Source: Anaerolineae bacterium
Lineage (GTDB): Bacteria > Chloroflexota > Anaerolineae > Aggregatilineales > J027
Direction of reading: 5' to 3'
Length of the DNA: 64,000 nt
NCBI GenBank assembly: GCA_021463865.1
Contig: JAJTXY010000003.1
Span: 1-64,000 of the forward strand
This document shows, one piece after another, positions 35,336 to 44,439 of the stretch; the first letter of the stretch is position 1; every line of letters begins with the position of its first letter. The notes below the pieces were generated by a model. It searched no databases, had not been told where the DNA came from, and saw only the letters and a program-made list of their open reading frames with translations. A program made the translations under genes and the position numbers.

Positions 35336-36365
35336 TCCACCGACTCCCGCCCTTGTTTGTACACATGTGACCAAGATGTTTGGCAAAACCGCCGCCGTGC
35401 GTGATCTGACATTTACACTCGGCCCCGGTCAATTTTTTGCGCTATTGGGGCCAAGTGGCTGTGGCAAAACAACTTCACTGCGGCTGATGGCAGGCTTGGA
35501 AACCCCAACCTCCGGCCAAATCGAGATCAGCGGGCTGGTGGTGGCATCCGAAAACGCATGGCTTTCCCCCAATCGGCGGCGCGTGGGATTGGTTTTTCAA
35601 GATTATGCCCTGTTCCCGCATTTGGATGTATGGCATAACGTCGCCTACGGGTTGGATGGTACGCGCCAATCCAAAGGACAGCGGGTTGAGGAAGTTTTAA
35701 CATTGGTCGGGTTAAGCGGCCTAGAAAAACGGCTACCACACCAATTATCCGGCGGTCAGCAGCAGCGGGTGGCACTGGCCCGTGCATTAGCCCCTGCTCC
35801 GGCGATTATGCTGTTGGATGAGCCGTTTTCCAATCTGGATGCCGCTTTACGAGCGCAGGTACGGGAAGATGTCCGGCAAATTTTGAAAACAGCGGGTATC
35901 AGCACGGTGCTAGTGACGCATGACCAAGAGGAGGCGCTCAGTTTGGCGGATGTGGTCGGGGTCATGTTTGACGGTGCATTGGTACAGGTCGCGCCGCCGC
36001 CTGTGCTCTATCAATCGCCTGCCACCGCTGCCGTTGCCCGATTTGTCGGAGATGCCAATCTCATCGCGGGCGAGGCCAATGGGGACACCGTGCAATGTGC
36101 ATTGGGACGGCTGCCCCTCCAAAATTCGGTGTGGGGTCGGGTGGAAGTGATGATTCGACCTGAAGCGGTCAACCTCACCCCAACGGATTTGGGTCATGCG
36201 GCAATCCTCAGCACGACCTATTTTGGGCACGATCAAATGGTAGTGCTGCGATTGGTGAACAGCGCGGAAATTTTTAGGGTACGGTTGGGGCCGAATGACC
36301 ATTTTACGCCCGGCACCCAAGTGAATATCGTTACGAAAGCACCGGTGCTGGCTTATCCTGTTTAA
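35328..36365 (+). CDS. Iron-type ABC transporter ATP-binding protein
   Basis: ATG 35328 lies inside the end of the permease gene (eight-base overlap); the longer frame start at 35286 is not needed. The 345-residue protein has Walker A GPSGCGKTT, Q-loop VFQDYALFPH, signature LSGGQQQRVALARAL, Walker B MLLDEPFSNLD and H-loop VTHDQEEA. A TOBE-like domain fills the last ~100 residues. This layout matches FbpC/PotA-type ATPases, and the operon predicts ferric-ion import; thiamine or 2-aminophosphonate import is the alternative. Its last 35 bases overlap the convergent exporter gene. Confidence 0.9.
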   Translation: MINPPTPALVCTHVTKMFGKTAAVRDLTFTLGPGQFFALLGPSGCGKTTSLRLMAGLETPTSGQIEISGLVVASENAWLSPNRRRVGLVFQDYALFPHLDVWHNVAYGLDGTRQSKGQRVEEVLTLVGLSGLEKRLPHQLSGGQQQRVALARALAPAPAIMLLDEPFSNLDAALRAQVREDVRQILKTAGISTVLVTHDQEEALSLADVVGVMFDGALVQVAPPPVLYQSPATAAVARFVGDANLIAGEANGDTVQCALGRLPLQNSVWGRVEVMIRPEAVNLTPTDLGHAAILSTTYFGHDQMVVLRLVNSAEIFRVRLGPNDHFTPGTQVNIVTKAPVLAYPV

Positions 36366-38175
36366 GAATATACTCTGCCACCAAACGCGCTTCGGCGTCA
36401 CGGAACTGCATGGTATATAACTTGGCGTATAGGCCATTTTGCGCCATCAATTCATCGTGTGTGCCCATTTCTACGATCTGGCCTTGATCCAGAACGATAA
36501 TGCGATTAGCAACCTTAACCGTACTTAAACGGTGGGCAATCATGACGGTGGTGCGCCCCTGCATCATCCGTTCGAGCGCCTCTTGCACCAATGCTTCGGA
36601 TTCGTTATCGAGTGAACTGGTGGCTTCATCCAACAGCAAAATACGCGGGTCTTTGATAATGGCACGCGCAATCGCAATGCGCTGGCGCTGACCCCCACTC
36701 AATTTGACGCCGCGCTCACCGACAATGGTTTGATAACCATCCGGGAAGGCCGCAATAAAATCATGGGCATTGGCGGCTTTGGCAGCTTCAATAATTTCGG
36801 CTTCCGTCGCGTCTAACCGACCATAGGCAATGTTGTCATAGATCGTACCGCCAAACAAGATAGTCTCTTGTGGAACCATGCCGATTTGCTGACGCAGGCT
36901 CTCCTGTTTGACACTGCGCAAATCAATGCCATCTATCCGCACGGTATTTTCGGTGGGGTCATAGAAGCGCGGAATAAGATTAAACACCGTGCTCTTACCC
37001 GCACCCGTCTGACCGACTAATGCCACAATCTCACCGGGGGCGATGTCGAGGCTGATATTTTTCAAAACGGCCATGCGCTCATCATAGCTAAAGGAGGTGT
37101 TGTCAAAGGTAATGCGCCCTTCAATATGGGGCATCTCTTGAGCATCGGGAGCATCGGTGATCGTTGGCGTGGTATCCAAAATTTCAAATACCCGCGTGAC
37201 CGCTCCAATCGCGCTACGAAATTCGGTATAGAGTCCTGCCAAACTGCCTAAACTTGCCGCGATGCTGATCCCGTAGATCAAAAACCCGCTGATTTCGGGC
37301 AGCGTCAAACGGCCTGCAATGACCTCGCGTCCCCCGAACCACAAAATCGCCGCGATGGAGCTAAATCCCAAGAAGGCCATTGTTGAGCCAAACAGACCAC
37401 GTAGCAATACCAAGCGCATGGATTGGCGGAAGGTGCGCTGCATGGCGGTTTCGTAACGATTGACCTCATAATTTTCGCGGGCAAAACTTTTGATAATGCG
37501 CACGTTTTGCAAGCCTTCTTCGGCAACCGTCGTCGCGGCGGCTAATTCATCCTGCACTTTGGTGCTCATGCGTTCAAAGGGCCGACCAAACACAATCGCA
37601 ATAAACAGCAAGGCCACAATCAACCCCAAAACAAAACCCGTCAGCGAGGGGTTGAGCGCAAACACCACCACAATCGAGCCAACCAGCGTAATCAAGTTAT
37701 TGATAAAGCTGGTAACGCTGTTGGTCAGCACATTTTGCACTTTGGTCACGTCGTTGGACATGCGCGACACAATCTCGCCCACCCGCCGATTAGCATAAAA
37801 CTCCAACGAGAGCTTTTGCAAATGCCGGTACAACTGGGTTCGCATATCGAGAACGATTTTTTCCCCGATGTATGACAGCATATACGTCTGCACAAAATTG
37901 AGGGTGGCAGAAATGAAAAATAAGGCCGTCAATGCCCCGGCGAGGGTGTTCAATTTGCTATAGCTGGCATCGTTCAATACTGAAGTCAGCAGGCGCACAA
38001 TCACCAATGGAAAACCGACGTTAATGACGCTAGTGATGGCAAGGGTGATTAACACGATCATCATGCGCCCCAAGTGGGGTCGGAGATAACTCAATAATCT
38101 GCGCCAACTGACCGAGCGCACGACTTCCGAGAATTTTTCGGATGATTTGGCCTGAGTTTCAGGTGTGGAGGTCAT
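36331..38175 (-). CDS. ABC exporter (homodimeric type, transmembrane + ATPase)
   Basis: This 614-residue half-transporter has an N-terminal six-helix ABC_membrane domain (about 40-320) and an ATPase domain with Walker A GQTGAGKST, signature KLSGGQRQRIAIARAI, Walker B LLLDEATSSLD and H-loop IAHRLST. All catalytic residues are present, unlike the first gene of the pair at 39004, so it can work as a homodimer. It matches the MsbA/BmrA drug or lipid exporter group. It is divergent from the TetR gene, and both could respond to the operator between them. It overlaps the importer ATPase gene tail to tail by 35 bases. Confidence 0.88.
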   Translation of the reverse strand: MTSTPETQAKSSEKFSEVVRSVSWRRLLSYLRPHLGRMMIVLITLAITSVINVGFPLVIVRLLTSVLNDASYSKLNTLAGALTALFFISATLNFVQTYMLSYIGEKIVLDMRTQLYRHLQKLSLEFYANRRVGEIVSRMSNDVTKVQNVLTNSVTSFINNLITLVGSIVVVFALNPSLTGFVLGLIVALLFIAIVFGRPFERMSTKVQDELAAATTVAEEGLQNVRIIKSFARENYEVNRYETAMQRTFRQSMRLVLLRGLFGSTMAFLGFSSIAAILWFGGREVIAGRLTLPEISGFLIYGISIAASLGSLAGLYTEFRSAIGAVTRVFEILDTTPTITDAPDAQEMPHIEGRITFDNTSFSYDERMAVLKNISLDIAPGEIVALVGQTGAGKSTVFNLIPRFYDPTENTVRIDGIDLRSVKQESLRQQIGMVPQETILFGGTIYDNIAYGRLDATEAEIIEAAKAANAHDFIAAFPDGYQTIVGERGVKLSGGQRQRIAIARAIIKDPRILLLDEATSSLDNESEALVQEALERMMQGRTTVMIAHRLSTVKVANRIIVLDQGQIVEMGTHDELMAQNGLYAKLYTMQFRDAEARLVAEYILKQDKPAPVLS

Positions 38176-38290
38176 AAAATTTGGATGTCCTCAAAGTACA
38201 GAATCTACGATGTTTAACATTACACGATTACGTGTTAGAAATGAATTGGTTTCAGGTGAGCGCTTCGTGAAAATTACCAAAAAGCCCCTC

Positions 38291-38320
38291 TTGACAACTA
38301 AACTCATTCGACAATAAAAT
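38291..38320 (+). promoter_or_regulatory. Promoter of tetR-exporter operon
   Basis: Perfect TTGACA (38291-38296), 18-base spacer, TAAAAT (38315-38320). The predicted start (about 38327) falls inside the inverted repeat listed next. Confidence 0.75.
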
Positions 38321-38353
38321 TTACTGATTAGTAGGAATTCTACTTTCCAGTAA
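38321..38353. promoter_or_regulatory. Candidate TetR operator (33-bp inverted repeat)
   Basis: TTACTG (38321-38326) and CAGTAA (38348-38353) are perfect inverted arms, and an inner near-palindrome GTAGGAATTCTAC (38331-38343) shares the same centre (38337). The site directly follows the -10 box and covers the start point, an ideal position for repression and autoregulation by the adjacent TetR protein. Confidence 0.65.
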
Positions 38354-38373
38354 AATTAAATTCTAGAGGCAAT

Positions 38374-38973
38374 GTGGTGTCTTATAAAGAACGAGCCAAA
38401 CGGCAGCGTGAAATCGAGATTTTAAAAGTCGCCAGTGACTTAATGTACGAGCGCGGCTTTGCCAACTTTAATATGGATGAACTAGCCGAGGCAGTAGGGG
38501 TCTCGAAACCGACCCTGTATCAACATTTCGCCAGCAAAGATGAACTCTTGGTGCAGGTGGTGTTACAAGGACATGAAGAAATCGAGGCATTATTTGATGC
38601 TCCACCGCAAGGTACAGCCCTTGAACGTATTGAGGCTGTCATGCGGATGATGCTGCAACGGCGACATATTGCCAAAGGGGGAATGGCGAATTTTGGCTTG
38701 ATATTTCCCATTCTCAAGGCCAGTCCACTTTTTAATGAACATCAAGAACGTCTCCGCAACCGTCTGTATGCCCTCGTCGAAGCAGCTAAACAAAACGGCG
38801 AGATCGTAGCAACTTTGCCAACCCCGCTGGTGGTTAGTGCTATGTTTGTGTTACAGGGATCGGTTGCCGAACACCATATGCCAGAACGGGCCAATTGGAC
38901 AGAAGAAGAAACCGCTCAGATGGCCGAACACGTCGTTCAACTCTACCTGCGTGGGATCACCCCGCGTTCTTAA
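38374..38973 (+). CDS. TetR-family transcriptional repressor
   Basis: A GTG start with AGAGG upstream gives 199 residues. The N-terminal helix-turn-helix is canonical (FANFNMDELAEAVGVSKPTLYQHFASKDELL, split here at about 25-55). The C-terminal half is a helical ligand domain without a recognisable subfamily. It lies between a divergent ABC exporter and, 30 bases downstream, the heterodimeric exporter pair, so it most likely represses one or both efflux systems and itself until a drug-like ligand binds. Confidence 0.9.
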   Translation: MVSYKERAKRQREIEILKVASDLMYERGFANFNMDELAEAVGVSKPTLYQHFASKDELLVQVVLQGHEEIEALFDAPPQGTALERIEAVMRMMLQRRHIAKGGMANFGLIFPILKASPLFNEHQERLRNRLYALVEAAKQNGEIVATLPTPLVVSAMFVLQGSVAEHHMPERANWTEEETAQMAEHVVQLYLRGITPRS

Positions 38974-39003
38974 TATCTATAGCCCAACTGAGGAGAAAAC
39001 AAA

Positions 39004-40941
39004 TTGCAAGGGCAAGCAGCACAAAATTGGGGAGGGGGTCGTCCGGGGGGCGACTCATCAAAGGCAAGCCGAGGCAGTTTGGGGCGTGCCATTCGCTATC
39101 TCGCAAAACAACGTCGTTCCACACTCATCGCTTATGGCGCATTGTTGATTGCGTCGCTGGCGCAGTTGGCTGTGCCACAGTTGGTCGAAAATATGACCGA
39201 CGCCATTACCAACAAACTTATGGCGGACGGTATCTTGGGATTACCCGCTCAAGCCCAAGCCCCTGCCGCAGAACAGGCCGGAAAAACGATCAGCCAACTG
39301 CGCGACTATCAAAGTGGGGCAGAAGGCGCTCTCTTAGCGGCAGGTCTATTTATAGTCGTTTTCGCTGCCACACGCGGGGTGTTTTCGTTTGTGCAGGCAT
39401 ATATGGCGGAAAAGACCTCACAGGGGGTCGCGTTCGATTTCCGCAATGAGATTTTCACCAAGATTCAGCGCCTATCGTTCAGCTACTATGATCAGAACCA
39501 GACTGGGCAGTTGATGATTCGCGCTACTGATGATGTTGAAAAGGTGCGTTTGTTCATCGCGCAGGGTTTGGTATTGACAGCTCAGGCGTTTATTTTGCTG
39601 ATCGGCACGATCATTATTTTGCTGCTGACCAACTTCAAACTGACCCTCGTCGTACTGCCAATTCTGCCAGTCGCTTTGGTTGTATTTATGTTATTTGGCA
39701 AAATCAGCCAGCCTCTCTTTGTTGAGTTCCAAATCAAGCTGTCCCGCCTCAATACCATCCTGCAAGAAAATATGGCGGGCGTCAAAGTTGTGAAGTCGTT
39801 TAATCGAGAGGCATTGGAACAAAAACGTTTTGATGTCGCCACCGATGACCTGTTCGATCAAGGCATGAAAGTGGCCCGCACGTTCTCGGTGCTGTTCCCG
39901 GTAATTTTCCTGATCGCACAGGTGGGGCAGGTCGCCATTTTGTATTTCGCCGGACGACAAATTTTCAATGGCACACTGAATTTGGGGGAATACCAAAAAT
40001 TCAGTCTGTATGTCATCTATATCTTTTTCCCGCTCGGTCAATTGGGGTTCATTATCTCCTTAATGGCACAAGCCGGGGCATCCGCAGACCGTATCTTCGA
40101 TATTTTGGACACCGACAGTGACATCAAAAACAAGCCGGGGGCGATTGAACTACCAGAAATTCGTGGCAAAGTCGAATTCCACGACGTGACCTTCCGTTAC
40201 TTCCATTCCGGTGAACCCGTACTGCGTAAGGTCAGTTTTAGCGCCGAACCGGGCCAGACCGTCGCACTGTTGGGGGCGACGGGCAGCGGCAAGACCACCA
40301 TCATTAACTTGATTCCACGTTTCTATGACGCCAGCGAGGGGACGGTGTTGATTGATGGACATGACGTGCGGGATGTCACGCTTGACAGCCTGCGTTCGCA
40401 AATCGGTATTGTGCTGCAAGAAACCAATCTGTTCAGTGGAACGATTCGGGACAACATCGCGTTTGGCCGACCTCATGCCTCCTTAGAACAGGTCACAGAA
40501 GCCGCCAAAGCCGCCGCCGCCCATGACTTTATTATGAGTTTCCCCGAAGGGTATGACACCGAAGTGGGTGAACGCGGTACGACTCTTTCTGGTGGTCAAA
40601 AACAGCGTGTTGCGATTGCGCGTGCCCTGTTACTGAATCCCAGCCTGCTGATTTTGGACGATTCGACTAGCAGTGTTGATCTTATGACTGAGTATCACAT
40701 CCAAAAAGCGCTGGATCGTTTGATGAAGGGTCGTACCAGTTTTGTGATTGCCCAGCGCATCACGACGGTTTTAAACGCCGACAAGATACTCGTTTTAGAT
40801 AAGGGCAGCATCGTGGCGGAGGGTACTCATGCCGAATTGATGGAAACCAGTCCCATCTACGCCGAAATCTATCATTCACAATTGGTTGGTGACGTCGAAC
40901 TCGACGAAGCAGCCGCACAGGAGGCACAGAAAACATTATGA
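39004..40941 (+). CDS. Heterodimeric ABC exporter, subunit with degenerate ATPase site
   Basis: A TTG start with GAGGAG eight to ten bases upstream gives 645 residues; the N-terminal ~25 residues are Gly/Ser-rich. The six-helix membrane domain is followed by an ATPase with intact Walker A GATGSGKTT and signature LSGGQKQR. The Walker B Glu is Asp (LILDDSTSSVD) and the switch His is Gln (IAQRITT). These are the changes of the TM287/LmrC-type partner in heterodimeric exporters, where one of two ATP sites is non-hydrolytic. It is 30 bases after tetR and overlaps the partner gene by four bases. Confidence 0.9.
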   Translation: MQGQAAQNWGGGRPGGDSSKASRGSLGRAIRYLAKQRRSTLIAYGALLIASLAQLAVPQLVENMTDAITNKLMADGILGLPAQAQAPAAEQAGKTISQLRDYQSGAEGALLAAGLFIVVFAATRGVFSFVQAYMAEKTSQGVAFDFRNEIFTKIQRLSFSYYDQNQTGQLMIRATDDVEKVRLFIAQGLVLTAQAFILLIGTIIILLLTNFKLTLVVLPILPVALVVFMLFGKISQPLFVEFQIKLSRLNTILQENMAGVKVVKSFNREALEQKRFDVATDDLFDQGMKVARTFSVLFPVIFLIAQVGQVAILYFAGRQIFNGTLNLGEYQKFSLYVIYIFFPLGQLGFIISLMAQAGASADRIFDILDTDSDIKNKPGAIELPEIRGKVEFHDVTFRYFHSGEPVLRKVSFSAEPGQTVALLGATGSGKTTIINLIPRFYDASEGTVLIDGHDVRDVTLDSLRSQIGIVLQETNLFSGTIRDNIAFGRPHASLEQVTEAAKAAAAHDFIMSFPEGYDTEVGERGTTLSGGQKQRVAIARALLLNPSLLILDDSTSSVDLMTEYHIQKALDRLMKGRTSFVIAQRITTVLNADKILVLDKGSIVAEGTHAELMETSPIYAEIYHSQLVGDVELDEAAAQEAQKTL

Positions 40942-42842
40942 TGGGTGGAGGCTTGGATGGCGCTCGCCGTATTATGAGCGGGGAGCAGCTAAAACCGCGT
41001 AATCTTAGGGCAACCCTGCGGCGCTTTGGCTACTATTTCAGCCGTCATTGGCAAGGTATGGTGGCGGCCCTCATCCTAGTTTTTCTCTCCACATGGGCGC
41101 AGGTGACATCTCCCGACCTGATTGGTCAAGCGGTAGACTGCTATTTGCTGCCGAATAATGATGCCTGCTGGTATACCGATGCCAATGTCGCCACCCTATC
41201 AAAGGCCGACAAGATCACAGGGCTGGGTGGCTTGTCTGTGCTCCTCTTGGGGCTATTCGTGGCGGCATCGGTGATGCAGGGGGCGGCGTTTTTTGCCATG
41301 CGCTGGTCAGGTAATCATGCCCTGCGTCACATACGGCAGGATTTGTTTAACAAAATTCATCGTCTATCCCTCAACTACTATAGCAAACATGAGGTCGGCA
41401 ACATCATGAGCCGCCTCACCAATGACACCGACACCATCAATCAAGCGCTCAGTTTCGCCTTGATGAGTGTCATCAGCGGTACGTTGTTGATTATCTGGAT
41501 TGGCATTAAGATGCTGCGGGCCAATGTCCCTTATGCGTTGGTAAGCTTGTCCGTCGTGCCCGTCATGTTTGTAGCAACCGCCTATTTCTCCAACCAAGCT
41601 CGTAAAGCCTTTCGCAAGAGTCGGCAGGAAATGGGCAGTGTCAACGCCGACCTACAACAGAGCATCGCTGGCGCACGTGAAGTCCAAGCCTTTAACCGCG
41701 AAAATGCCACCATCGAGCAATTCAAGCGCGTCAATGCTGCCAATCGGGATGCCAATATTCGGGCAGCGACCTTTACCAGCGCCTTAAACCCGATGTTGGA
41801 AGCATTGGGCTATGTCGCAGTGGCAATTGTGGTGGTAGTTGGTGGCTTTTCGGTACTGCGTAATGAGCCACTTTTGGGAACATCCGTCATTTCGGTGGGG
41901 ACGATTATCATGTTCCTGCAATACGTCCAGCGCTTTAATCAACCCGTCCAGCAAATCGCGGTGCTGTGGACAAATATCCAGAGCGCCATCGCGGGTGGGG
42001 AACGCATTTTTGAACTGCTGGATGAGCCGATTGAGATTGAAGACAAGCCGAACGCCCAGCCGATTCCCGCCATCACCGGAAAGGTCGAGTTTCGAAATGT
42101 GCGTGCTGAATATGAAAAAGGCCAGCCTGTTTTGAAAGGCGTCAATTTCATCGTTGAACCCGGCCAGATGGTAGCGATTGTCGGGCCAACTGGGGCAGGC
42201 AAAACGACCATTATCAATCTACTGCCGCGTTTTTATGATGTCACCGATGGTGCAGTCTTGATTGATGGACACGATGTGCGCGATGTGACGATGGCAAGCA
42301 TCCGCCAACAAATCGGCATTGTGCTGCAAGACACCTTTCTGTTTTCCGAAAGTGTCATGGAGAACATCCGTTATGGGCGCTTGGAGGCTACCGATGAGGA
42401 GGTCATCGCCGCCGCCAAGATGGTCGAGGCCGATTCGTTTATCGAGCGCTTGCCGCAGGGGTATCAAACCGTTTTGGGTGAACGGGGCAGTGGATTAAGT
42501 CAGGGGCAGCGCCAATTGATTGCCATCGCGCGAGTGGCCTTGATGAATCCGCATATCCTGATTTTGGACGAGGCGACTTCCAGCGTTGATACCCGTACTG
42601 AGCGACTCATTCAAAAAGCATTCGAGAACTTGTTGGCGGGTCGTACCAGTTTTGTGATTGCCCATCGCCTCAGCACTATTCGTAATGCCGATGTCGTGCT
42701 GATGATAAAAGACGGCGAAATCATTGAAAGAGGAACTCATCGGGAGTTGTTGGAACATCGCGGCGCATACTATGAGTTGTATATGAGCCAATTCCGCCAA
42801 GAAGAAACCGAAGAACCCACCCCCAGCATTGCCCAACCATAA
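40938..42842 (+). CDS. Heterodimeric ABC exporter, catalytic subunit
   Basis: This 634-residue partner begins in an ATGA overlap with the previous gene. Its membrane domain carries an insertion between helices 1 and 2 (about 60-90; CYLLPNNDACWYTD). The ATPase has Walker A GPTGAGKTT, Walker B LILDEATSSVD with Glu and H-loop IAHRLST, but its signature is LSQGQRQ. In a heterodimer that altered signature faces the degenerate Walker B of the first subunit, while its own Walker sites face the normal LSGGQ, giving one degenerate and one consensus site. The substrate is unknown; drug or lipid export is usual. Confidence 0.9.
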   Translation: MMGGGLDGARRIMSGEQLKPRNLRATLRRFGYYFSRHWQGMVAALILVFLSTWAQVTSPDLIGQAVDCYLLPNNDACWYTDANVATLSKADKITGLGGLSVLLLGLFVAASVMQGAAFFAMRWSGNHALRHIRQDLFNKIHRLSLNYYSKHEVGNIMSRLTNDTDTINQALSFALMSVISGTLLIIWIGIKMLRANVPYALVSLSVVPVMFVATAYFSNQARKAFRKSRQEMGSVNADLQQSIAGAREVQAFNRENATIEQFKRVNAANRDANIRAATFTSALNPMLEALGYVAVAIVVVVGGFSVLRNEPLLGTSVISVGTIIMFLQYVQRFNQPVQQIAVLWTNIQSAIAGGERIFELLDEPIEIEDKPNAQPIPAITGKVEFRNVRAEYEKGQPVLKGVNFIVEPGQMVAIVGPTGAGKTTIINLLPRFYDVTDGAVLIDGHDVRDVTMASIRQQIGIVLQDTFLFSESVMENIRYGRLEATDEEVIAAAKMVEADSFIERLPQGYQTVLGERGSGLSQGQRQLIAIARVALMNPHILILDEATSSVDTRTERLIQKAFENLLAGRTSFVIAHRLSTIRNADVVLMIKDGEIIERGTHRELLEHRGAYYELYMSQFRQEETEEPTPSIAQP

Positions 42843-42857
42843 CCTATGCTTGCATTT

Positions 42858-42904
42858 AGAGGCGTTTCCGCATATAAATAGATGTGGGAACACCTCTTTG
42901 TTTT
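42858..42904 (+). terminator. Intrinsic terminator of the exporter operon
   Basis: AGAGG-C-GTTTCC-G-CAT (42858 onwards) pairs with ATG-T-GGGAAC-A-CCTCT (to 42897), about 15 pairs with one mismatch, followed by TTTGTTTT. It lies 16 bases beyond the stop of the second subunit. Confidence 0.85.
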
Positions 42905-42958
42905 CATAAAATTCCCCTTTATGTGCAAAAATTGATTACGGAATTTAGATAGACATTC

Positions 42959-42967
42959 TGCTACAAT
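42959..42967 (+). promoter_or_regulatory. Extended -10 promoter of AAA ATPase gene
   Basis: TGCTACAAT: TG, one base, then TACAAT, with no convincing -35 hexamer at normal spacing. The start would be about 30 bases before ATG 43006. The identical nonamer precedes the TIR gene. Confidence 0.55.
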
Positions 42968-43005
42968 GTCAACTGGTATAGTCACATAGGGATTGAGTCA
43001 TTTAA

Positions 43006-44304
43006 ATGCCTTACTACAACGAATATGGGGAAGCGTTGGATAACAGCCAGACCTTAAAAATCGAAGTCATGGGGCGTTGGATTGATAAGGAATGGATCGA
43101 GAAGCGGCCTGATGAGCAGTTAATCACGCTTCTTATTCCCGATTCATGTCTCCAGCAAGAGGCCCTTAAAGATTTTGACAAATCCATGAATTTGCAGGGT
43201 GGTTATCATTTTCGTGGAACACAACCGATTGAGTGTTCCGTAGTCGTCAGCATCGCAGCCGCGTCCTTGCATACAGGGAAATTAACCGAAAAAACTGGTG
43301 CCTTTATCTATACATTTGACCCGGTTGAAGGAGAGGGCAATCCAGTTGAAACACTGGTGATGGCATCCTATTTTACCGATGATGGGCATGTGGTCAGTGT
43401 CGCCTGCATTCCTGAAGCCTTCCTTCCAACATGGCTGGCATTTGCCAATGAATGTGTACGGTTGGCAAGTGCGCTCTCACCCACTTCGCAAGTCATGATT
43501 ATTGGTGGACGTGCGCCCTCGTTTGTCCCTACCGTTGAATGGGACGATGTAATTCTGCCTGCCAAACTAAAAAATGAATTGATGCAGGATGTGGAATCCT
43601 TCTTTAGCACAGGCATTGAGGTGTATCGCCGTCTTAAATTGAAACCGTTTCGCAAACTCCTGTTGGCAGGTGTGCCCGGTACAGGCAAAACGATGCTCTG
43701 CTCTGCTCTTGCCAGATGGTCACTAGGACGCGAATATTTAGTCATTTACGTCTCTGGGGCAGATCGCTCCGGATCATCTTTTTGGAAAATTGAGCAAGCT
43801 CTCTCCATTGCAGCTCGTTCCAAAGTCCCCACTCTGATTTTGTTGGAAGAGTTGGACGCCTATCTGCACGAAGAAGAAAAAGCAATGGTCTTAAACGTGT
43901 TAGATGGGGCAGAATCGGCAGAAAATGAAAAGGGCACCTTACTGATTGCGACCACCAATTACCCGGAGGCGATTGACGAGCGTATTTTGAAACGCCCCGG
44001 ACGCCTTGACCGCATCTATATTATCCCCGAAACCCGTGAGCGCGAAGATGCTGAACGTATGTTGCAGCAGTATTTGGGGACGATGTGGAAAGAAGAGCAC
44101 CGCACAATGGCGCATGAATTGGTGGGCTACCCCGGCGCGTTTATCCGCGAAGTAGCGGTGTATGCCCTGACGCAGGTGGCCTATGAAGATTTACAGGAAC
44201 TGTCGCTGGAACTGCTTGAACAATCATTTGACCGCCTACAAGAACAGATTGAAGCCCGTGATGACTTTTTGACCAAGCGTGCCCGCGTCGGCTTCTCGTT
44301 CTAA
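43006..44304 (+). CDS. AAA-family ATPase with unknown N-terminal domain
   Basis: The 432-residue protein has an N-terminal domain of about 180 residues that I do not recognise, then an AAA module: Walker A GVPGTGKT (about 223-230), Walker B LILLEELDAY with Glu in place of the usual first Asp, sensor-like LLIATTNYPEAID and arginine-finger region KRPGRLDRIY. It resembles the classical AAA (FtsH/proteasome-ATPase/Bcs1-like) group in the second half. No membrane segment or protease domain is seen, so it could be an unfoldase or remodelling factor with an unknown client. It has its own promoter and terminator and stands alone. Confidence 0.85.
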   Translation: MPYYNEYGEALDNSQTLKIEVMGRWIDKEWIEKRPDEQLITLLIPDSCLQQEALKDFDKSMNLQGGYHFRGTQPIECSVVVSIAAASLHTGKLTEKTGAFIYTFDPVEGEGNPVETLVMASYFTDDGHVVSVACIPEAFLPTWLAFANECVRLASALSPTSQVMIIGGRAPSFVPTVEWDDVILPAKLKNELMQDVESFFSTGIEVYRRLKLKPFRKLLLAGVPGTGKTMLCSALARWSLGREYLVIYVSGADRSGSSFWKIEQALSIAARSKVPTLILLEELDAYLHEEEKAMVLNVLDGAESAENEKGTLLIATTNYPEAIDERILKRPGRLDRIYIIPETREREDAERMLQQYLGTMWKEEHRTMAHELVGYPGAFIREVAVYALTQVAYEDLQELSLELLEQSFDRLQEQIEARDDFLTKRARVGFSF

Positions 44305-44325
44305 AATTTCCATTTTGGGATATTC

Positions 44326-44354
44326 AAAAAGGATGGCTTTGGCTGTCCTTTTTT
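44326..44354 (+). terminator. Intrinsic terminator of AAA ATPase gene
   Basis: AAAAAGGA-TGGC pairs with GCTG-TCC-TTTTTT around a TTTG loop, ending in a six-T run, 22 bases after the stop. It separates the ATPase transcript from the TIR gene. Confidence 0.75.
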
Positions 44355-44398
44355 GTTTGTTGGCCTCTAAAGAGTTCTTCCACTGGGGTAATAATGCG

Positions 44399-44407
44399 TG
44401 CTACAAT
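44399..44407 (+). promoter_or_regulatory. Extended -10 promoter of TIR gene
   Basis: TGCTACAAT, the same nonamer as upstream of the AAA gene, 33 bases before ATG 44440. No clear -35. Confidence 0.55.
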
Positions 44408-44439
44408 GGACTCAACATTGAATAGCTTGAGGGGCGATT

